DNA of 64,000 nt, from assembly GCF_900104595.1 (NCBI RefSeq), contig NZ_FNVY01000004.1, positions 186,001 to 250,000 of the forward strand, given 5' to 3'. The translations under genes and the position numbers were made by a program. Each line of letters starts with the position of its first letter. The stretch's first letter is position 1. This DNA is from Enterococcus timonensis. Lineage in GTDB: Bacteria > Bacillota > Bacilli > Lactobacillales > Enterococcaceae. A model generated the notes under the pieces. The model had not been told where the DNA came from, ran no database searches, and was given only the letters and a program-made list of their open reading frames with translations. Shown here piece by piece: positions 22,620 to 31,147 of the stretch.

Positions 22620-23285
22620 CTAGGAAAAATAATTGACGGTAAACATATTGGGAAGTTGCAGAATTTCTGGTACAACTTCGGCAATCTTTTGATCGTCAAC
22701 TTCAATAATCATAATCGCTTTTTCGCCTTTTGCTTCTCGAGTCACCGTCATAGTTCCAATATTTATGTTGTGATCAGACAAAATATGGCTAACTTTAGCA
22801 ATCATGCCAGGAACATCTTGATGAACCGTGACAATTGTCGGCACGCCATAAGACAAGGAAAGCTTAAAGCCGTTGAGTTCAGTCAAACGAATATTGCCAC
22901 CACCAATGGAAATTCCGGTGACACTCATTTTCCGGTCTCCTTTAGTTAAAATCATTTTCACTTGATTCGGATGATCCGCTTTTTCTTTCGTTGGCACAAA
23001 AAGAACTTCCATATTTTGCTCATGGGCTAATTTCAAACTATCTGGCAGACGCCGGTCATCGGTATCCATACCTAATAATCCACCAACAAGGGCAATATCA
23101 GTGCCGTGGCCCCGATATGTTTTCGCAAATGATTCATATAAATAAATATCAACACTATCTGGCATTTCTCCAAAAATCGAGCGGGTGACTTGGCCAATGC
23201 GACAAGCACCGGCTGTATGAGAAGAGCTTGGCCCCACCATGACTGGACCAATAATATCAAAAACAGATTGAAAACGAGGAATCAT
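22620..23285 (-). CDS. sdaAB: L-serine dehydratase, iron-sulfur-dependent, beta subunit
   Basis: A 221-residue partner of SdaAA. The N-terminal domain has SVFDIIGPVMVGPSSSHTAGACRIG and SFAKTYRGHGTD, and the C-terminal ACT domain (about 145-221, TIVTVHQDVPGMIAKVSHILSDHNINIGTMTVTR) probably senses serine. The ATG at 23285 follows GGAGGTGT; the frame extends nine codons upstream without a ribosome site. It is the first gene of a two-gene operon with a structured leader of roughly 150 bases. Confidence 0.94.
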   Translation of the reverse strand: MIPRFQSVFDIIGPVMVGPSSSHTAGACRIGQVTRSIFGEMPDSVDIYLYESFAKTYRGHGTDIALVGGLLGMDTDDRRLPDSLKLAHEQNMEVLFVPTKEKADHPNQVKMILTKGDRKMSVTGISIGGGNIRLTELNGFKLSLSYGVPTIVTVHQDVPGMIAKVSHILSDHNINIGTMTVTREAKGEKAIMIIEVDDQKIAEVVPEILQLPNMFTVNYFS

Positions 23286-23330
23286 TTTACACCTCCACAA
23301 AAATATTTTCACCGTAAGTGTAACATAAAA

Positions 23331-23385
23331 AAGTTTCCGGGAACCGGAAACTTTTTAAAAGATTTAGTTTCCGGGAATCGGAAAC
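23331..23385 (-). promoter_or_regulatory. Tandem GTTTCCGG palindromes in the sdaAB leader
   Basis: Two near-identical inverted repeats, GTTTCCGGGAACCGGAAAC (23333-23351, perfect arms) and GTTTCCGGGAATCGGAAAC (23367-23385, one mismatch). The first has AAAAA/TTTTT flanks, so it can act as a terminator on either strand: either the end of the upstream HAD gene or an attenuator in the sdaAB leader. The second, with GAATCGG copies at about 23411-23429, could pair alternatively. Protein operator use is equally possible. Confidence 0.6.
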
Positions 23386-23438
23386 TTTCTTAAGATTTTA
23401 CTTCTATATAGAATCGGATAGAATCGGGAATTTTTAGC

Positions 23439-23473
23439 TTCTATTATAATAGAAAACTTCTAACTATTCACAA
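23439..23473 (-). promoter_or_regulatory. Promoter of sdaAB-sdaAA with a palindromic -10 region
   Basis: On the minus strand a perfect -10 TATAAT (23443-23448) lies at the centre of a perfect 16-bp palindrome TTCTATTATAATAGAA (23439-23454). A -35 TTGTGA (23468-23473) at a 19-base spacing lies inside the end of the HAD gene. Confidence 0.55.
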
Positions 23474-24177
23474 ATTTCCTGTAAGGTAGGGAGCAAGGCA
23501 TTAAAAGACTGAATTTCCCAGTCAAAAACAGGCAATTGACCTTTTTTAATTTTTTTTCGGCGATGATTAAACCAGAGGGCTTGCCAGTCAGCGCTCTTGG
23601 CGCCTAAAACATCATTATCAAAATTATCCCCTACATAAAGAGTTGATTTTGCGTCAAAACCAAATAATTTTTCCCCTAATTGAAAAATTTCTTTTTCCGG
23701 CTTTTGCAAACCAGCCGCTTGAGAAATAATGATTTTATCCGTATCCACCCATTGCTCCAATTGGAGTTGCTTAATTTTTTTAAACTGATGATCGGTGGGT
23801 CCGTTCGTAATAATCCCAATTGGAATTTGGCGATCTCGTAAATAATCCAGCGCTTTTTTCACTCCGGCGTGCATTTTAATTTGCGTCAGTTCTTCTTGGT
23901 AAATTTTTTGAAAGTCCAACGCTTTTTCTGTACTTAAGGCGTCATAATTTAAATCGGCCAGGGAAGCTTGAATTCGGTGGCAGCGCATTTCAACTAAGGT
24001 GAGCTCGCCGGTAATTACTTTAGGAAAATTCAAGTCGCTATAATAACGGAATCTGAGATATAATTTATGTAAATCGGTTAAATGGAAATCTGGCAAAATT
24101 TTTAGGACGGCTTCTTTAAAAGGGGCTTGCTGATCGTAAATTGTATCATCGACATCAAAAACTACGGCTGAAATCAA
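23464..24177 (-). CDS. HAD-superfamily hydrolase (YjjG/YfnB-like nucleotidase type)
   Basis: A 237-residue cytoplasmic phosphatase. HAD motifs: I is VFDVDDTIYD (residues 6-15, nucleophile Asp8 and Asp10), II is GIITNGPTDHQ, III is the Lys in LQKPEKEIFQ, and IV is YVGDNFDNDVLGAK. The helical cap and the TNGxxDxQ motif fit the YjjG/YfnB group that acts on non-canonical pyrimidine nucleotides, but the substrate is not certain. AGGAGTGG precedes the ATG. It is upstream of sdaAB on the same strand; the promoter and hairpins in between suggest separate transcription. Confidence 0.88.
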   Translation of the reverse strand: MISAVVFDVDDTIYDQQAPFKEAVLKILPDFHLTDLHKLYLRFRYYSDLNFPKVITGELTLVEMRCHRIQASLADLNYDALSTEKALDFQKIYQEELTQIKMHAGVKKALDYLRDRQIPIGIITNGPTDHQFKKIKQLQLEQWVDTDKIIISQAAGLQKPEKEIFQLGEKLFGFDAKSTLYVGDNFDNDVLGAKSADWQALWFNHRRKKIKKGQLPVFDWEIQSFNALLPTLQEICE

Positions 24178-24368
24178 TTTTCCACTCCTGACTAATCGTC
24201 TTTTCTGAAAATTATTGTAAACAATAAACGCGTGAAATGAAAGGTATTTTCATCAATTTGTTTGAGTTAATTTTACCAATTCAACGGCAAGTAGCGGGTA
24301 ATTGGTTTCACAAAAAGTTCCGTCTGACGATAAAAATATGATACACTGACTATATTGGAGTGATATCG

Positions 24369-24650
24369 TTGAAAGAAAATTATCAATATCCGCTAGATTT
24401 TTCCTGGACGGCAGAGGAACTATTGATTGTCGTGGCGATGTTTAACGCTGTTGAAGATGTCTATGAAAAAGGACTAGCCAAAAATATTGTGGAAAAAAGA
24501 TACGCAGCTTTTAAAACAGTGGTGAAAAGTATCGGGGAAGAAAAGAAATTGGACCGCGAATTTCAAGCCCAAAGCAATTATTCTCTCTATCAAGTGGCGC
24601 AATTATTAAAAAAATCGGACAAAAAAATTTTGAAATTGGAGGTTCGCTAA
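24369..24650 (+). CDS. UPF0223-family protein (YktA-like)
   Basis: A 93-residue helical protein that begins MKENYQYPLDFSWTAEELLIVV, the conserved opening of UPF0223. Function unknown. The TTG start at 24369 is chosen because GGAG lies about 8 bases before it and it gives the family's usual N-terminus; a GTG nine bases upstream overlaps the ribosome site. It is followed after 4 bases by the inositol-phosphatase gene, the same partnership as yktA and yktC in Bacillus. Confidence 0.85.
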   Translation: MKENYQYPLDFSWTAEELLIVVAMFNAVEDVYEKGLAKNIVEKRYAAFKTVVKSIGEEKKLDREFQAQSNYSLYQVAQLLKKSDKKILKLEVR

Positions 24651-24654
24651 ATTT

Positions 24655-25419
24655 ATGAAACAGCTGGCAAAAGAAATTATTCCGTGGTTACATGAAGCGC
24701 GGCAAATGATTTTAGAAAATCTGAATCGTCCCATGAACGTGGAAACCAAAAGTGCCGCCAATGATTTGGTGACGAGCGTTGACAAAAATGTCCAACAATT
24801 TTTGATTTCGCGCCTTTTGGAGAAGTTTCCTGAAGATAAGATTCTTGGCGAAGAAGAGGGGATGAATCAGTTAGCTGACTTTTCTGGCCGCGTTTGGGTG
24901 ATTGATCCTATCGATGGCACGCTGAATTTTGTTTTGCAAAAAGAAAATTTTTGTATTATGCTGGCCCTTTATATTGATGGGAAAAGTCAATTAGGATTTA
25001 TTTTCGATGTTATGAAAAATGAATTATATTGGGGCGGTGCAACAATTGGCGTTTTTTGTAATGAAAATCCTCTGCCGAAACCGAAAGATCAAACTCTTGA
25101 TTCCGGACTGATGGGGACGAATGCCTTTTTATATGGAAAAAATAAATATCACGCAAAAGACATCGGCAATGCTACGATGGGTGTGCGGATGATTGGCTGC
25201 GCTGGTCTAGAAATGATTGCGATTTTAAAAGGAACGGAGCTTGGTTATTTATCCAATTTGCAGCCGTGGGATTATGCTCCCGGTTGTGCGTTACTGGATG
25301 CTTTTGCTATTCCTTATGGTTCCATGGATGGAGAAAAATTAGATTTATCTCGTCGCCAACCATTTTTAGCGGCTCAACCGACTGCCTATCAAGAAATTCA
25401 AGAGAAATTTTTCAAATAA
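24655..25419 (+). CDS. Inositol monophosphatase family protein
   Basis: A 254-residue magnesium-dependent sugar-phosphate phosphatase. Metal-site motifs are LGEEEG (about 64-69), DPIDGTLNF (about 85-93) and the C-terminal WDYAPGCALLDAFA. The natural substrate in this group may be inositol phosphate, a nucleotide phosphate (pAp) or another sugar phosphate. It is co-transcribed with the UPF0223 gene. AAATTGGAGGTTCGC before the ATG is the ribosome site, located in the end of the previous gene. Confidence 0.9.
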   Translation: MKQLAKEIIPWLHEARQMILENLNRPMNVETKSAANDLVTSVDKNVQQFLISRLLEKFPEDKILGEEEGMNQLADFSGRVWVIDPIDGTLNFVLQKENFCIMLALYIDGKSQLGFIFDVMKNELYWGGATIGVFCNENPLPKPKDQTLDSGLMGTNAFLYGKNKYHAKDIGNATMGVRMIGCAGLEMIAILKGTELGYLSNLQPWDYAPGCALLDAFAIPYGSMDGEKLDLSRRQPFLAAQPTAYQEIQEKFFK

Positions 25420-25528
25420 ACCCGGTTAAACGGATTCGTTTTCATTAAAATTTGCGTAGAAAACCACTAAAATCGGACTTTTTTTGAAAATAGAAAAGCT
25501 TTTACTATATTTACTGAAAACAATCTGC

Positions 25529-25590
25529 TATAATAACTTGTCGAAGAAAAAGTTAGCAAAGAAAATAGCCTAGGCTATTTTCTTTTTGTG
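25529..25590 (+). promoter_or_regulatory. Promoter -10 and early terminator in the typA leader
   Basis: A perfect -10 TATAAT (25529-25534) would start RNA near 25541. Only about 15 bases later begins a hairpin with arms AAAGAAAATAGCC and GGCTATTTTCTTT followed by TTTTT (25557-25590), and then typA starts 40 bases on. So most transcripts could be stopped early, or the hairpin may need an antiterminating signal. No clear -35 is seen. Confidence 0.6.
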
Positions 25591-25629
25591 AACGGACCTT
25601 TTAGCCGGAAAAATTAAGGAGACCTAAAT

Positions 25630-27474
25630 TTGAAATTACGTACAGATATTAGAAATGTCGCTATCATCGCCCACGTCGATCACGGTAAAACTACTTTGGT
25701 GGACGAATTATTAAAACAATCCGATACACTAGATTCCCATGTGCAACTACAAGATCGGGCAATGGACTCTAATGCGATTGAAAAAGAACGTGGAATCACG
25801 ATTCTTGCCAAAAATACCGCCGTTTCTTTTGGCGACTATAAAATTAACATTTTGGACACACCAGGACACGCGGACTTCGGTGGCGAAGTAGAACGGATCA
25901 TGAAAATGGTTGACGGTGTTTTACTTGTCGTTGATGCTTATGAAGGGACTATGCCTCAAACGCGTTTCGTTTTGAAAAAAGCTTTGGAACAACATTTAAC
26001 ACCAATTGTTGTTGTTAATAAAATTGATAAACCTTCCGCTCGTCCTGAATTTGTTGTGGATGAAGTTTTGGAATTATTTATTGAACTAGGAGCAGATGAC
26101 GATCAATTAGAATTTCCAGTTATCTACACTTCAGCTTTAAACGGAACTTCTTCTTATGACGAAGATCCTGAAACACAAGAACACACCATGAAACCAATTT
26201 TTGAAACGATTATGGAACATATTCCAGCCCCTGTTGATAATTCAGACGAACCATTACAATTCCAAGTATCTTTACTTGATTATAATGATTACGTTGGTCG
26301 GATTGGGATTGGCCGGGTTTTCCGTGGCGCAATTGCAGTTGGTGACAATGTTGCCTTAATGAAACTTGACGGAACGGTTAAAAAATTCCGGGTAACTAAA
26401 TTATTTGGTTTCTTTGGTTTAAAACGTTTGGAAATTCAAACAGCCAAAGCTGGAGATTTAATCGCCGTTTCTGGGATGGAAGATATTTTCGTTGGTGAAA
26501 CGGTAACGCCATTTGACCATCAAGAAGCACTTCCCATTTTACACATTGACGAACCAACACTACAAATGACCTTTGTCGTGAACAATTCACCATTTGCCGG
26601 TCGCGAAGGAAAATTCGTTACCGCTCGGAAAATTGAAGAACGTTTAATGCAAGAATTACAAACGGACGTTTCTTTGCGAGTTGATCCTACTGATTCACCT
26701 GACCGCTGGGTTGTTTCCGGTCGTGGGGAATTGCATTTGTCCATTTTAATTGAAAATATGCGTCGCGAAGGATTTGAAATTCAAGTTTCTCGTCCTGAAG
26801 TTATTGTTCGTTACGTGGATGGCGTGAAATGTGAACCATTTGAAGCGGTCCAAATTGATACTCCTGAAGAATATATGGGTTCAATTATTGAATCTCTTTC
26901 CCAACGTAAAGGTGAAATGCAAGATATGATTCATACTGGTAATGGTCAAATGCGTCTGATGTTCTTAGCACCAGCCCGTGGTTTGATTGGTTACTCGACT
27001 GAATTCTTGTCTATGACACGTGGTTACGGAATTATGCATCACACGTTTGATCAATATTTGCCAATGCTTTCTGGTAGAATTGGTGGCCGTCGTTCTGGCG
27101 CGTTAGTTTCGATCGATACTGGTAAAGTAACGACTTACGCCATTATGGCTATTGAAGAACGGGGAACTGTTTTTGTTGAACCGACGACTGAAGTTTACGA
27201 AGGCATGATTGTCGGCGAAAATTCTCGGGAAAATGATTTAGGTGTAAATATTACAAGAGCTAAACAACAAACCAACGTTCGTTCTGCTAATAAAGACCAA
27301 ACAGCTACAATCAAAACACCAAGAAAACTAACTTTAGAAGAATCATTAGAATTCTTGAACGACGATGAATACTGTGAAGTAACACCAGAATCCATTCGCT
27401 TACGCAAACAAATTTTAAATAAAGCCGAACGCGAAAAAATGGGCAAAAAACGCAAAGCAGCCGAAAACGAATAA
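25630..27474 (+). CDS. typA: GTPase TypA/BipA
   Basis: A 614-residue ribosome-associated translational GTPase important under stress and in ribosome assembly. The order is GTPase domain with [10 protein letters not shown] (G1), RGITI (G2), DTPGHADF (G3) and NKIDKPSA (G4), then the beta-barrel domain II, an EF-G-like domain III ([21 protein letters not shown]), the domain V region ([19 protein letters not shown]) and the BipA-specific C-terminal domain ([23 protein letters not shown]). The start is TTG with AAGGAGACC before it. It begins the typA-ylaN-ftsW order known in Bacillota, here interrupted by a cluster of hairpin repeats. Confidence 0.97.
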   Translation: MKLRTDIRNVAIIAHVDHGKTTLVDELLKQSDTLDSHVQLQDRAMDSNAIEKERGITILAKNTAVSFGDYKINILDTPGHADFGGEVERIMKMVDGVLLVVDAYEGTMPQTRFVLKKALEQHLTPIVVVNKIDKPSARPEFVVDEVLELFIELGADDDQLEFPVIYTSALNGTSSYDEDPETQEHTMKPIFETIMEHIPAPVDNSDEPLQFQVSLLDYNDYVGRIGIGRVFRGAIAVGDNVALMKLDGTVKKFRVTKLFGFFGLKRLEIQTAKAGDLIAVSGMEDIFVGETVTPFDHQEALPILHIDEPTLQMTFVVNNSPFAGREGKFVTARKIEERLMQELQTDVSLRVDPTDSPDRWVVSGRGELHLSILIENMRREGFEIQVSRPEVIVRYVDGVKCEPFEAVQIDTPEEYMGSIIESLSQRKGEMQDMIHTGNGQMRLMFLAPARGLIGYSTEFLSMTRGYGIMHHTFDQYLPMLSGRIGGRRSGALVSIDTGKVTTYAIMAIEERGTVFVEPTTEVYEGMIVGENSRENDLGVNITRAKQQTNVRSANKDQTATIKTPRKLTLEESLEFLNDDEYCEVTPESIRLRKQILNKAEREKMGKKRKAAENE

Positions 27475-27480
27475 AAAAAA

Positions 27481-27824
27481 GGTTGTCGAAGGCGCGGGTA
27501 GTGACGTAGAAAAATAGGAATTCTGAAAGCGAATGGTACATTCGCCAGAAGAATTATCTTTTTTCCTAGTCACTGCGCCCGAGACACCGTAGAAAAAGGA
27601 TGTCGAAAAGCCGTTCTGCGCTGTAGAAATTTAGCGAAATGGTGAATGAACGCAAAGCGGTCAGTAGGCATTTTGTCTAATTTCCTAAGTGCAGGCTTTG
27701 AGACACCGTAGAAAAAGGTTGTGTTTTGTCTGTTATGGGTTGTAGAAAATTAGGAAAAGCCACAGTGAATGGAGCATTCGCGAAGGATTTTATCTATTTT
27801 CCTAAACCCAAGACAAAACACACC
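27481..27824. repeat. Three tandem copies of a long imperfect hairpin repeat (cluster 1)
   Basis: Copy A is 27481-27588, copy B 27598-27707, copy C 27717-27824. They are separated by the identical 9-base linker GTAGAAAAA. Each starts GG(T/A)TGT and ends ACACC and folds back on itself. The shared inner blocks are GTAGAAA(A)TTAG on the left and (T)CTATTTTCCTA-like on the right. Distal stem sequences differ between copies but pair within each copy (for example GTTTTGTCT with AGACAAAAC in C, GTGAC with GTCAC in A), which suggests the fold is conserved. Related clusters lie at 42704-42975 and 47706-47972. Confidence 0.85.
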
Positions 27825-27837
27825 GCTGATAGCTTCT

Positions 27838-27880
27838 AAAAAAGTTGTTCAAAAGATTTTTCTTTTGAACAACTTTTTTT
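27838..27880. terminator. Terminator after the hairpin-repeat cluster, before ylaN
   Basis: Arms AAAAAAGTTGTTCAAAAGA and TCTTTTGAACAACTTTTTT around TTTT give a near-perfect 19-bp stem with a T run. It ends the typA transcript. A -10 like TATAAT follows before ylaN. Confidence 0.9.
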
Positions 27881-27945
27881 GTAGAAATTTTAAAAACTGA
27901 ACAGAAGAAATTATGCTATAATGTGGAAGATTGGAGTGATTTCTG

Positions 27946-28230
27946 ATGAACGATCGAAAAAAAGGCGCACTGGTCTTATTGCAACAAGATGCTCTGCGGA
28001 TTCAACAAGTAATTGAAAATCAAAAAAACAATTTATGTTTAGCCCATTGTAAAGCATTTGAAGAAATTATTGATACCCAAATGTACGGATTCTCTAAAGA
28101 AGTTAATTTTGCCGTGCGATTAGGCGCGCTGGAAGAATCTGAAGGTAAAAAAATTATTGCTGAGCTTGAGGGCCGGTTAAATCAACTTTACACCCAAGCA
28201 TATGAACATAGTGAGTTGAAGGAGGAATAA
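27946..28230 (+). CDS. ylaN: YlaN-family protein (UPF0358)
   Basis: A 94-residue helical protein, the standard YlaN length. It begins MNDRKKGALVLLQQDALRIQQVI and contains NNLCLAHCKAFEEIIDTQMYGFSKEVNFAVRLG, typical of the family. YlaN is often essential or important in Bacillota and has been linked to iron metabolism and Fur; I cannot see a mechanism from sequence. It is followed after 2 bases by ftsW, the conserved arrangement. TTGGAGTGATT precedes the ATG. Confidence 0.9.
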   Translation: MNDRKKGALVLLQQDALRIQQVIENQKNNLCLAHCKAFEEIIDTQMYGFSKEVNFAVRLGALEESEGKKIIAELEGRLNQLYTQAYEHSELKEE

Positions 28231-28232
28231 GG

Positions 28233-29465
28233 GTGCCCCCAGAAAAAAAACATAAGCGCCATTACTTAGATTACTTTATTTTGATTCCTTATTTAGTCCT
28301 GGTCTTTGTGGGAATTATTATGGTTTATTCCTCCACCAGTTACTTGCAGTATTTATCCAATACTTCAGGGGATTCACCAGCTGAAACGACTTTAAAACAA
28401 GTGGTATTTCTTTTAATCGCATTTATTTTGATGGCCGTTATTTATAAAATGCGCACGCGAATCTTCAAAAAAAACTTTATTTTAGTTGGCCTGATGTGCA
28501 TGATGGGTCTGGCCTTAGTCGCCACGCGCTTCACTTCACTTGGTGTTGAGGTTAACGGGGCAAAAGGTTGGCTAGTGATTAGTGGTTTTTCTTTTCAACC
28601 GGCGGAGTATTTGAAATTATTAATTGTCTGGTACTTGGCAACTTATTTTAGCAAACGGCAAACATTAATCTTGCAAGATTTTTGGAAAGCTGCCGGTGGT
28701 TTACTAGTAGTTGTCTTTGCTATGATCGGACTCGTGGCTATTCAACCGGATTTAGGCGGCGCAGCCATTTTAACTTTGCTAACGTTATTGATGGTAATTT
28801 CTTCAGGAATCGGCTTTCGCAAGGCGCTGGCAATTTTTATGAGCATTGTTGCTTTGTCTTATTGCGCCTTAGTTATTTTTGTTAAATTTGGACAAAAGAT
28901 GACTTTTATTCCTGATTATGTTTATCGGCGTTTTGCCATTTTTACTAAGCCATTTAGCGATGCGTTGGATAGTGGGCATCAACTGGTGAATGGTTATTAT
29001 GCGATTCATAATGGTGGCTGGTTTGGTCGCGGCCTGGGAAATAGTATTCAAAAAAAAGGATTTTTGCCTGAAGCACATACGGATTTTATTTTTCCGATTG
29101 TCATTGAAGAATTAGGTGTGATTGTGGCGATTTTACTGTTACTCGTTTTATTTTTCATGATTTGGCGCATGTATTACATTGGCTTTCGGGCGAGTGATTC
29201 TTTCAATAGTTTAATGATGATTGGGATTGCCAGTCTTTTCATGGTGCAAACTTTTGTCAATCTTGGCGGGGTCTTAGGAATTATCCCCATGACCGGCGTT
29301 ACTTTTCCGTTTCTATCTCAAGGGGGAAATAGCGTGCTCGTTTTATCATTGGCGGTTGGTTTTGCTTTAAATATTTCAGCCGATGAGCGTCGAAAAAGAG
29401 AACGGGCGAATCTCCCTAGAAAAATAGTCAGTCAAGAAGATTCTATTTCAACTTTTCAAAATTAA
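28233..29465 (+). CDS. ftsW: Septal peptidoglycan glycosyltransferase FtsW (SEDS family)
   Basis: A 410-residue polytopic membrane protein, about ten helices, that polymerises lipid II at the division septum with a class B PBP partner. SEDS motifs include GAKGWLVISGFSFQPAEYLKL, AIQPDLGGA, a long extracellular loop with NGYYAIHNGGWFGRGLGNSIQKKGFLPEAHTDFIFPIVIEELG, and GVTFPFLSQGGNSV. Position after ylaN favours FtsW over RodA. The start is GTG, with AAGGAGGAATAAGG before it. Confidence 0.93.
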   Translation: MPPEKKHKRHYLDYFILIPYLVLVFVGIIMVYSSTSYLQYLSNTSGDSPAETTLKQVVFLLIAFILMAVIYKMRTRIFKKNFILVGLMCMMGLALVATRFTSLGVEVNGAKGWLVISGFSFQPAEYLKLLIVWYLATYFSKRQTLILQDFWKAAGGLLVVVFAMIGLVAIQPDLGGAAILTLLTLLMVISSGIGFRKALAIFMSIVALSYCALVIFVKFGQKMTFIPDYVYRRFAIFTKPFSDALDSGHQLVNGYYAIHNGGWFGRGLGNSIQKKGFLPEAHTDFIFPIVIEELGVIVAILLLLVLFFMIWRMYYIGFRASDSFNSLMMIGIASLFMVQTFVNLGGVLGIIPMTGVTFPFLSQGGNSVLVLSLAVGFALNISADERRKRERANLPRKIVSQEDSISTFQN

Positions 29466-29576
29466 TTTTGACTGCTGAAAGTAAATGTAAAAAGTCTAGG
29501 GTTGGCTAGGATTTTTGTGTTTTTTGCGTATTATAGTAGTATTTTGTTATACTGAAGGAAGAGGAGGTGGGCTATT

Positions 29577-30722
29577 TTGAAAAAAATCGGACAATTTTTT
29601 GTAATTTTTTTGTTAGTCATTATTTTTGTTTACGGCTATGCGGCACTTTTTCCTAGTAGCAAAAATATTGTCAAAAGTCCCATCATCTCTGAAAATACAG
29701 TGAATGCGATGCCTTATACGAAAATTCCGGTGAACCAATACGCAGAATTAATTGGCGCTTCTGAAAAAAAATTGACCGACGAACTTGGGGCGGCAGAAAA
29801 AGTAACCGTCGTGAGTGAAGAGCGGACCGTCTATAGTTACGGCACGGGTTACAATGATTTTTTTCAAGTGACTGTGGAAAATAATATCGTAACTGAAATG
29901 TATTCTTTAGGGCAAAAAAATGAGAATGAACCTTTTTATTTTAAAATGGATACCGCGCAGCTCAGCGAATTGACCCCACTGGCCGCGACTTTTCGTTTAG
30001 AATTTTTGCCTGATCCAGTGGAATTTGAACTAACGGAAGAAGATTTGAATTATCGGCCGTTGGTGGCGTTTGACAATGATTCTTTTGCCATTTTTTATTT
30101 TGACGCGACTTCTGGGGAATTATTAGCGATTCGTTATCTTAGTGCTGAAAAATTAGTGGAAATTTTACCGTATCAATTGAACGAAGGGACAAAATTTCAA
30201 CGAGCCGAAACGTTAAGAATGACGGAAAATGAACAAGATCTTTGGAAGTCGAATCTCTATCGCAATGCGTTGGATATTTTACGGCAACGAGAAGAATTGT
30301 CGACGTTAGGAAATTTATTTGATAATGAAATAATTGTCCGCAATATGACCCAGCAACTGGTTCAAAATAAAGAGGCCTTTTTAACGGCAGAAGAGGTTCA
30401 TGATTTTAATGCCAGTCAAGTGCTATCTGATGTGCCATTAGTAATTAGCGGCAAGCGATTTGAAGAAATTAGTCAATCATTCGGGCTCGGGGAAATAAAT
30501 AATGGGCAGTTACAAGTGCCGGTGAAAGATCCGCTGCAAACGGCGATTGAAGATTTCATTTTTGGAAAGATGTCTGAAAGTTATCACCAAGCGGATGCGG
30601 GGATTTTGAGTGTTGCTTTTCAAGAAGAAGTTATGGTAACCTTGTTGACAGAGACCAAACTAGTGGATACCACCAGTACAGATAGTTTAGCTAGCTCAGA
30701 AATTATAGAAGGTAATGAATAA
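29577..30722 (+). CDS. CAP-associated-domain membrane-anchored protein (YlbC-like)
   Basis: A 381-residue protein with an N-terminal signal anchor (about 5-25) and an extracytoplasmic body. Residues about 50-180 resemble the CAP-associated N-terminal domain of Bacillus YlbC (repeated small beta units: GAAEKVTVVSEERTVYSYGTGYNDFFQVTVENNIVTEMYSLG). The C-terminal part is shorter and the usual histidine/glutamate site of a full CAP/SCP domain is not obvious, so it may be degenerate. The start is TTG, with GAGGAGGTGGG before it. It heads the ylbC-ylbF-ylbG-rsmD-coaD-ylbL style cluster. Function unknown. Confidence 0.7.
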   Translation: MKKIGQFFVIFLLVIIFVYGYAALFPSSKNIVKSPIISENTVNAMPYTKIPVNQYAELIGASEKKLTDELGAAEKVTVVSEERTVYSYGTGYNDFFQVTVENNIVTEMYSLGQKNENEPFYFKMDTAQLSELTPLAATFRLEFLPDPVEFELTEEDLNYRPLVAFDNDSFAIFYFDATSGELLAIRYLSAEKLVEILPYQLNEGTKFQRAETLRMTENEQDLWKSNLYRNALDILRQREELSTLGNLFDNEIIVRNMTQQLVQNKEAFLTAEEVHDFNASQVLSDVPLVISGKRFEEISQSFGLGEINNGQLQVPVKDPLQTAIEDFIFGKMSESYHQADAGILSVAFQEEVMVTLLTETKLVDTTSTDSLASSEIIEGNE

Positions 30723-30724
30723 TA

Positions 30725-31147
30725 ATGATTTATACAAGTGAAACTGCCGTTTTAGAAGATTTGGCTGAACAATTAGTTGAAGTGATTTGGCAAAGTGAAT
30801 TAGGGCAAAATTATTTAGAGTGTGCTGAAATTTTAGAAAATGATTCTCAAGCTCAAAAATTAAAGCTTGAATTTCTTGAAGCCAAAGAAAATTTCCAGCA
30901 AATTAGTGAATATGGAAAATTTACGCCCGGTTTTAAAGAAGCACAACGAACGGCCCGTCAGAAAAAACGCCAATTAGATATGTGGCCAACGGTGGCTGAA
31001 TTTAAAGCTGCAGAAACGGCTTTGCAAGAAGAATTAGATGTGATCGCCCAACAAATCGCCGCCACAATTTCACCGACGATAAAAGTCGATTATGGCAATC
31101 CTTTTTTCCATCAAGAAAGTCATCATCACTGCCAAGGAGGAAAATAA
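30725..31147 (+). CDS. ylbF: YlbF-family regulator
   Basis: A 140-residue, mainly helical YlbF/YmcA-domain protein. In Bacillus YlbF forms a complex with YmcA and YaaT that modulates RNase Y-dependent mRNA turnover and development. The core is YLECAEILENDSQAQKLKLEFLEAKENFQQISEYGKF...FKEAQRTARQKKRQLD, ending in a His-rich tail FFHQESHHHCQGGK. Histidines and Cys in that tail could bind metal; this is inference. It is packed two bases after the previous gene and touches ylbG. Confidence 0.9.
   Translation: MIYTSETAVLEDLAEQLVEVIWQSELGQNYLECAEILENDSQAQKLKLEFLEAKENFQQISEYGKFTPGFKEAQRTARQKKRQLDMWPTVAEFKAAETALQEELDVIAQQIAATISPTIKVDYGNPFFHQESHHHCQGGK

Noticed and set aside
27481-27824. CRISPR array, because of the regular unit spacing
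   Set aside because: Units are about 110-base self-complementary hairpins with 9-base linkers, not short direct repeats with unique spacers, and no cas genes are present.
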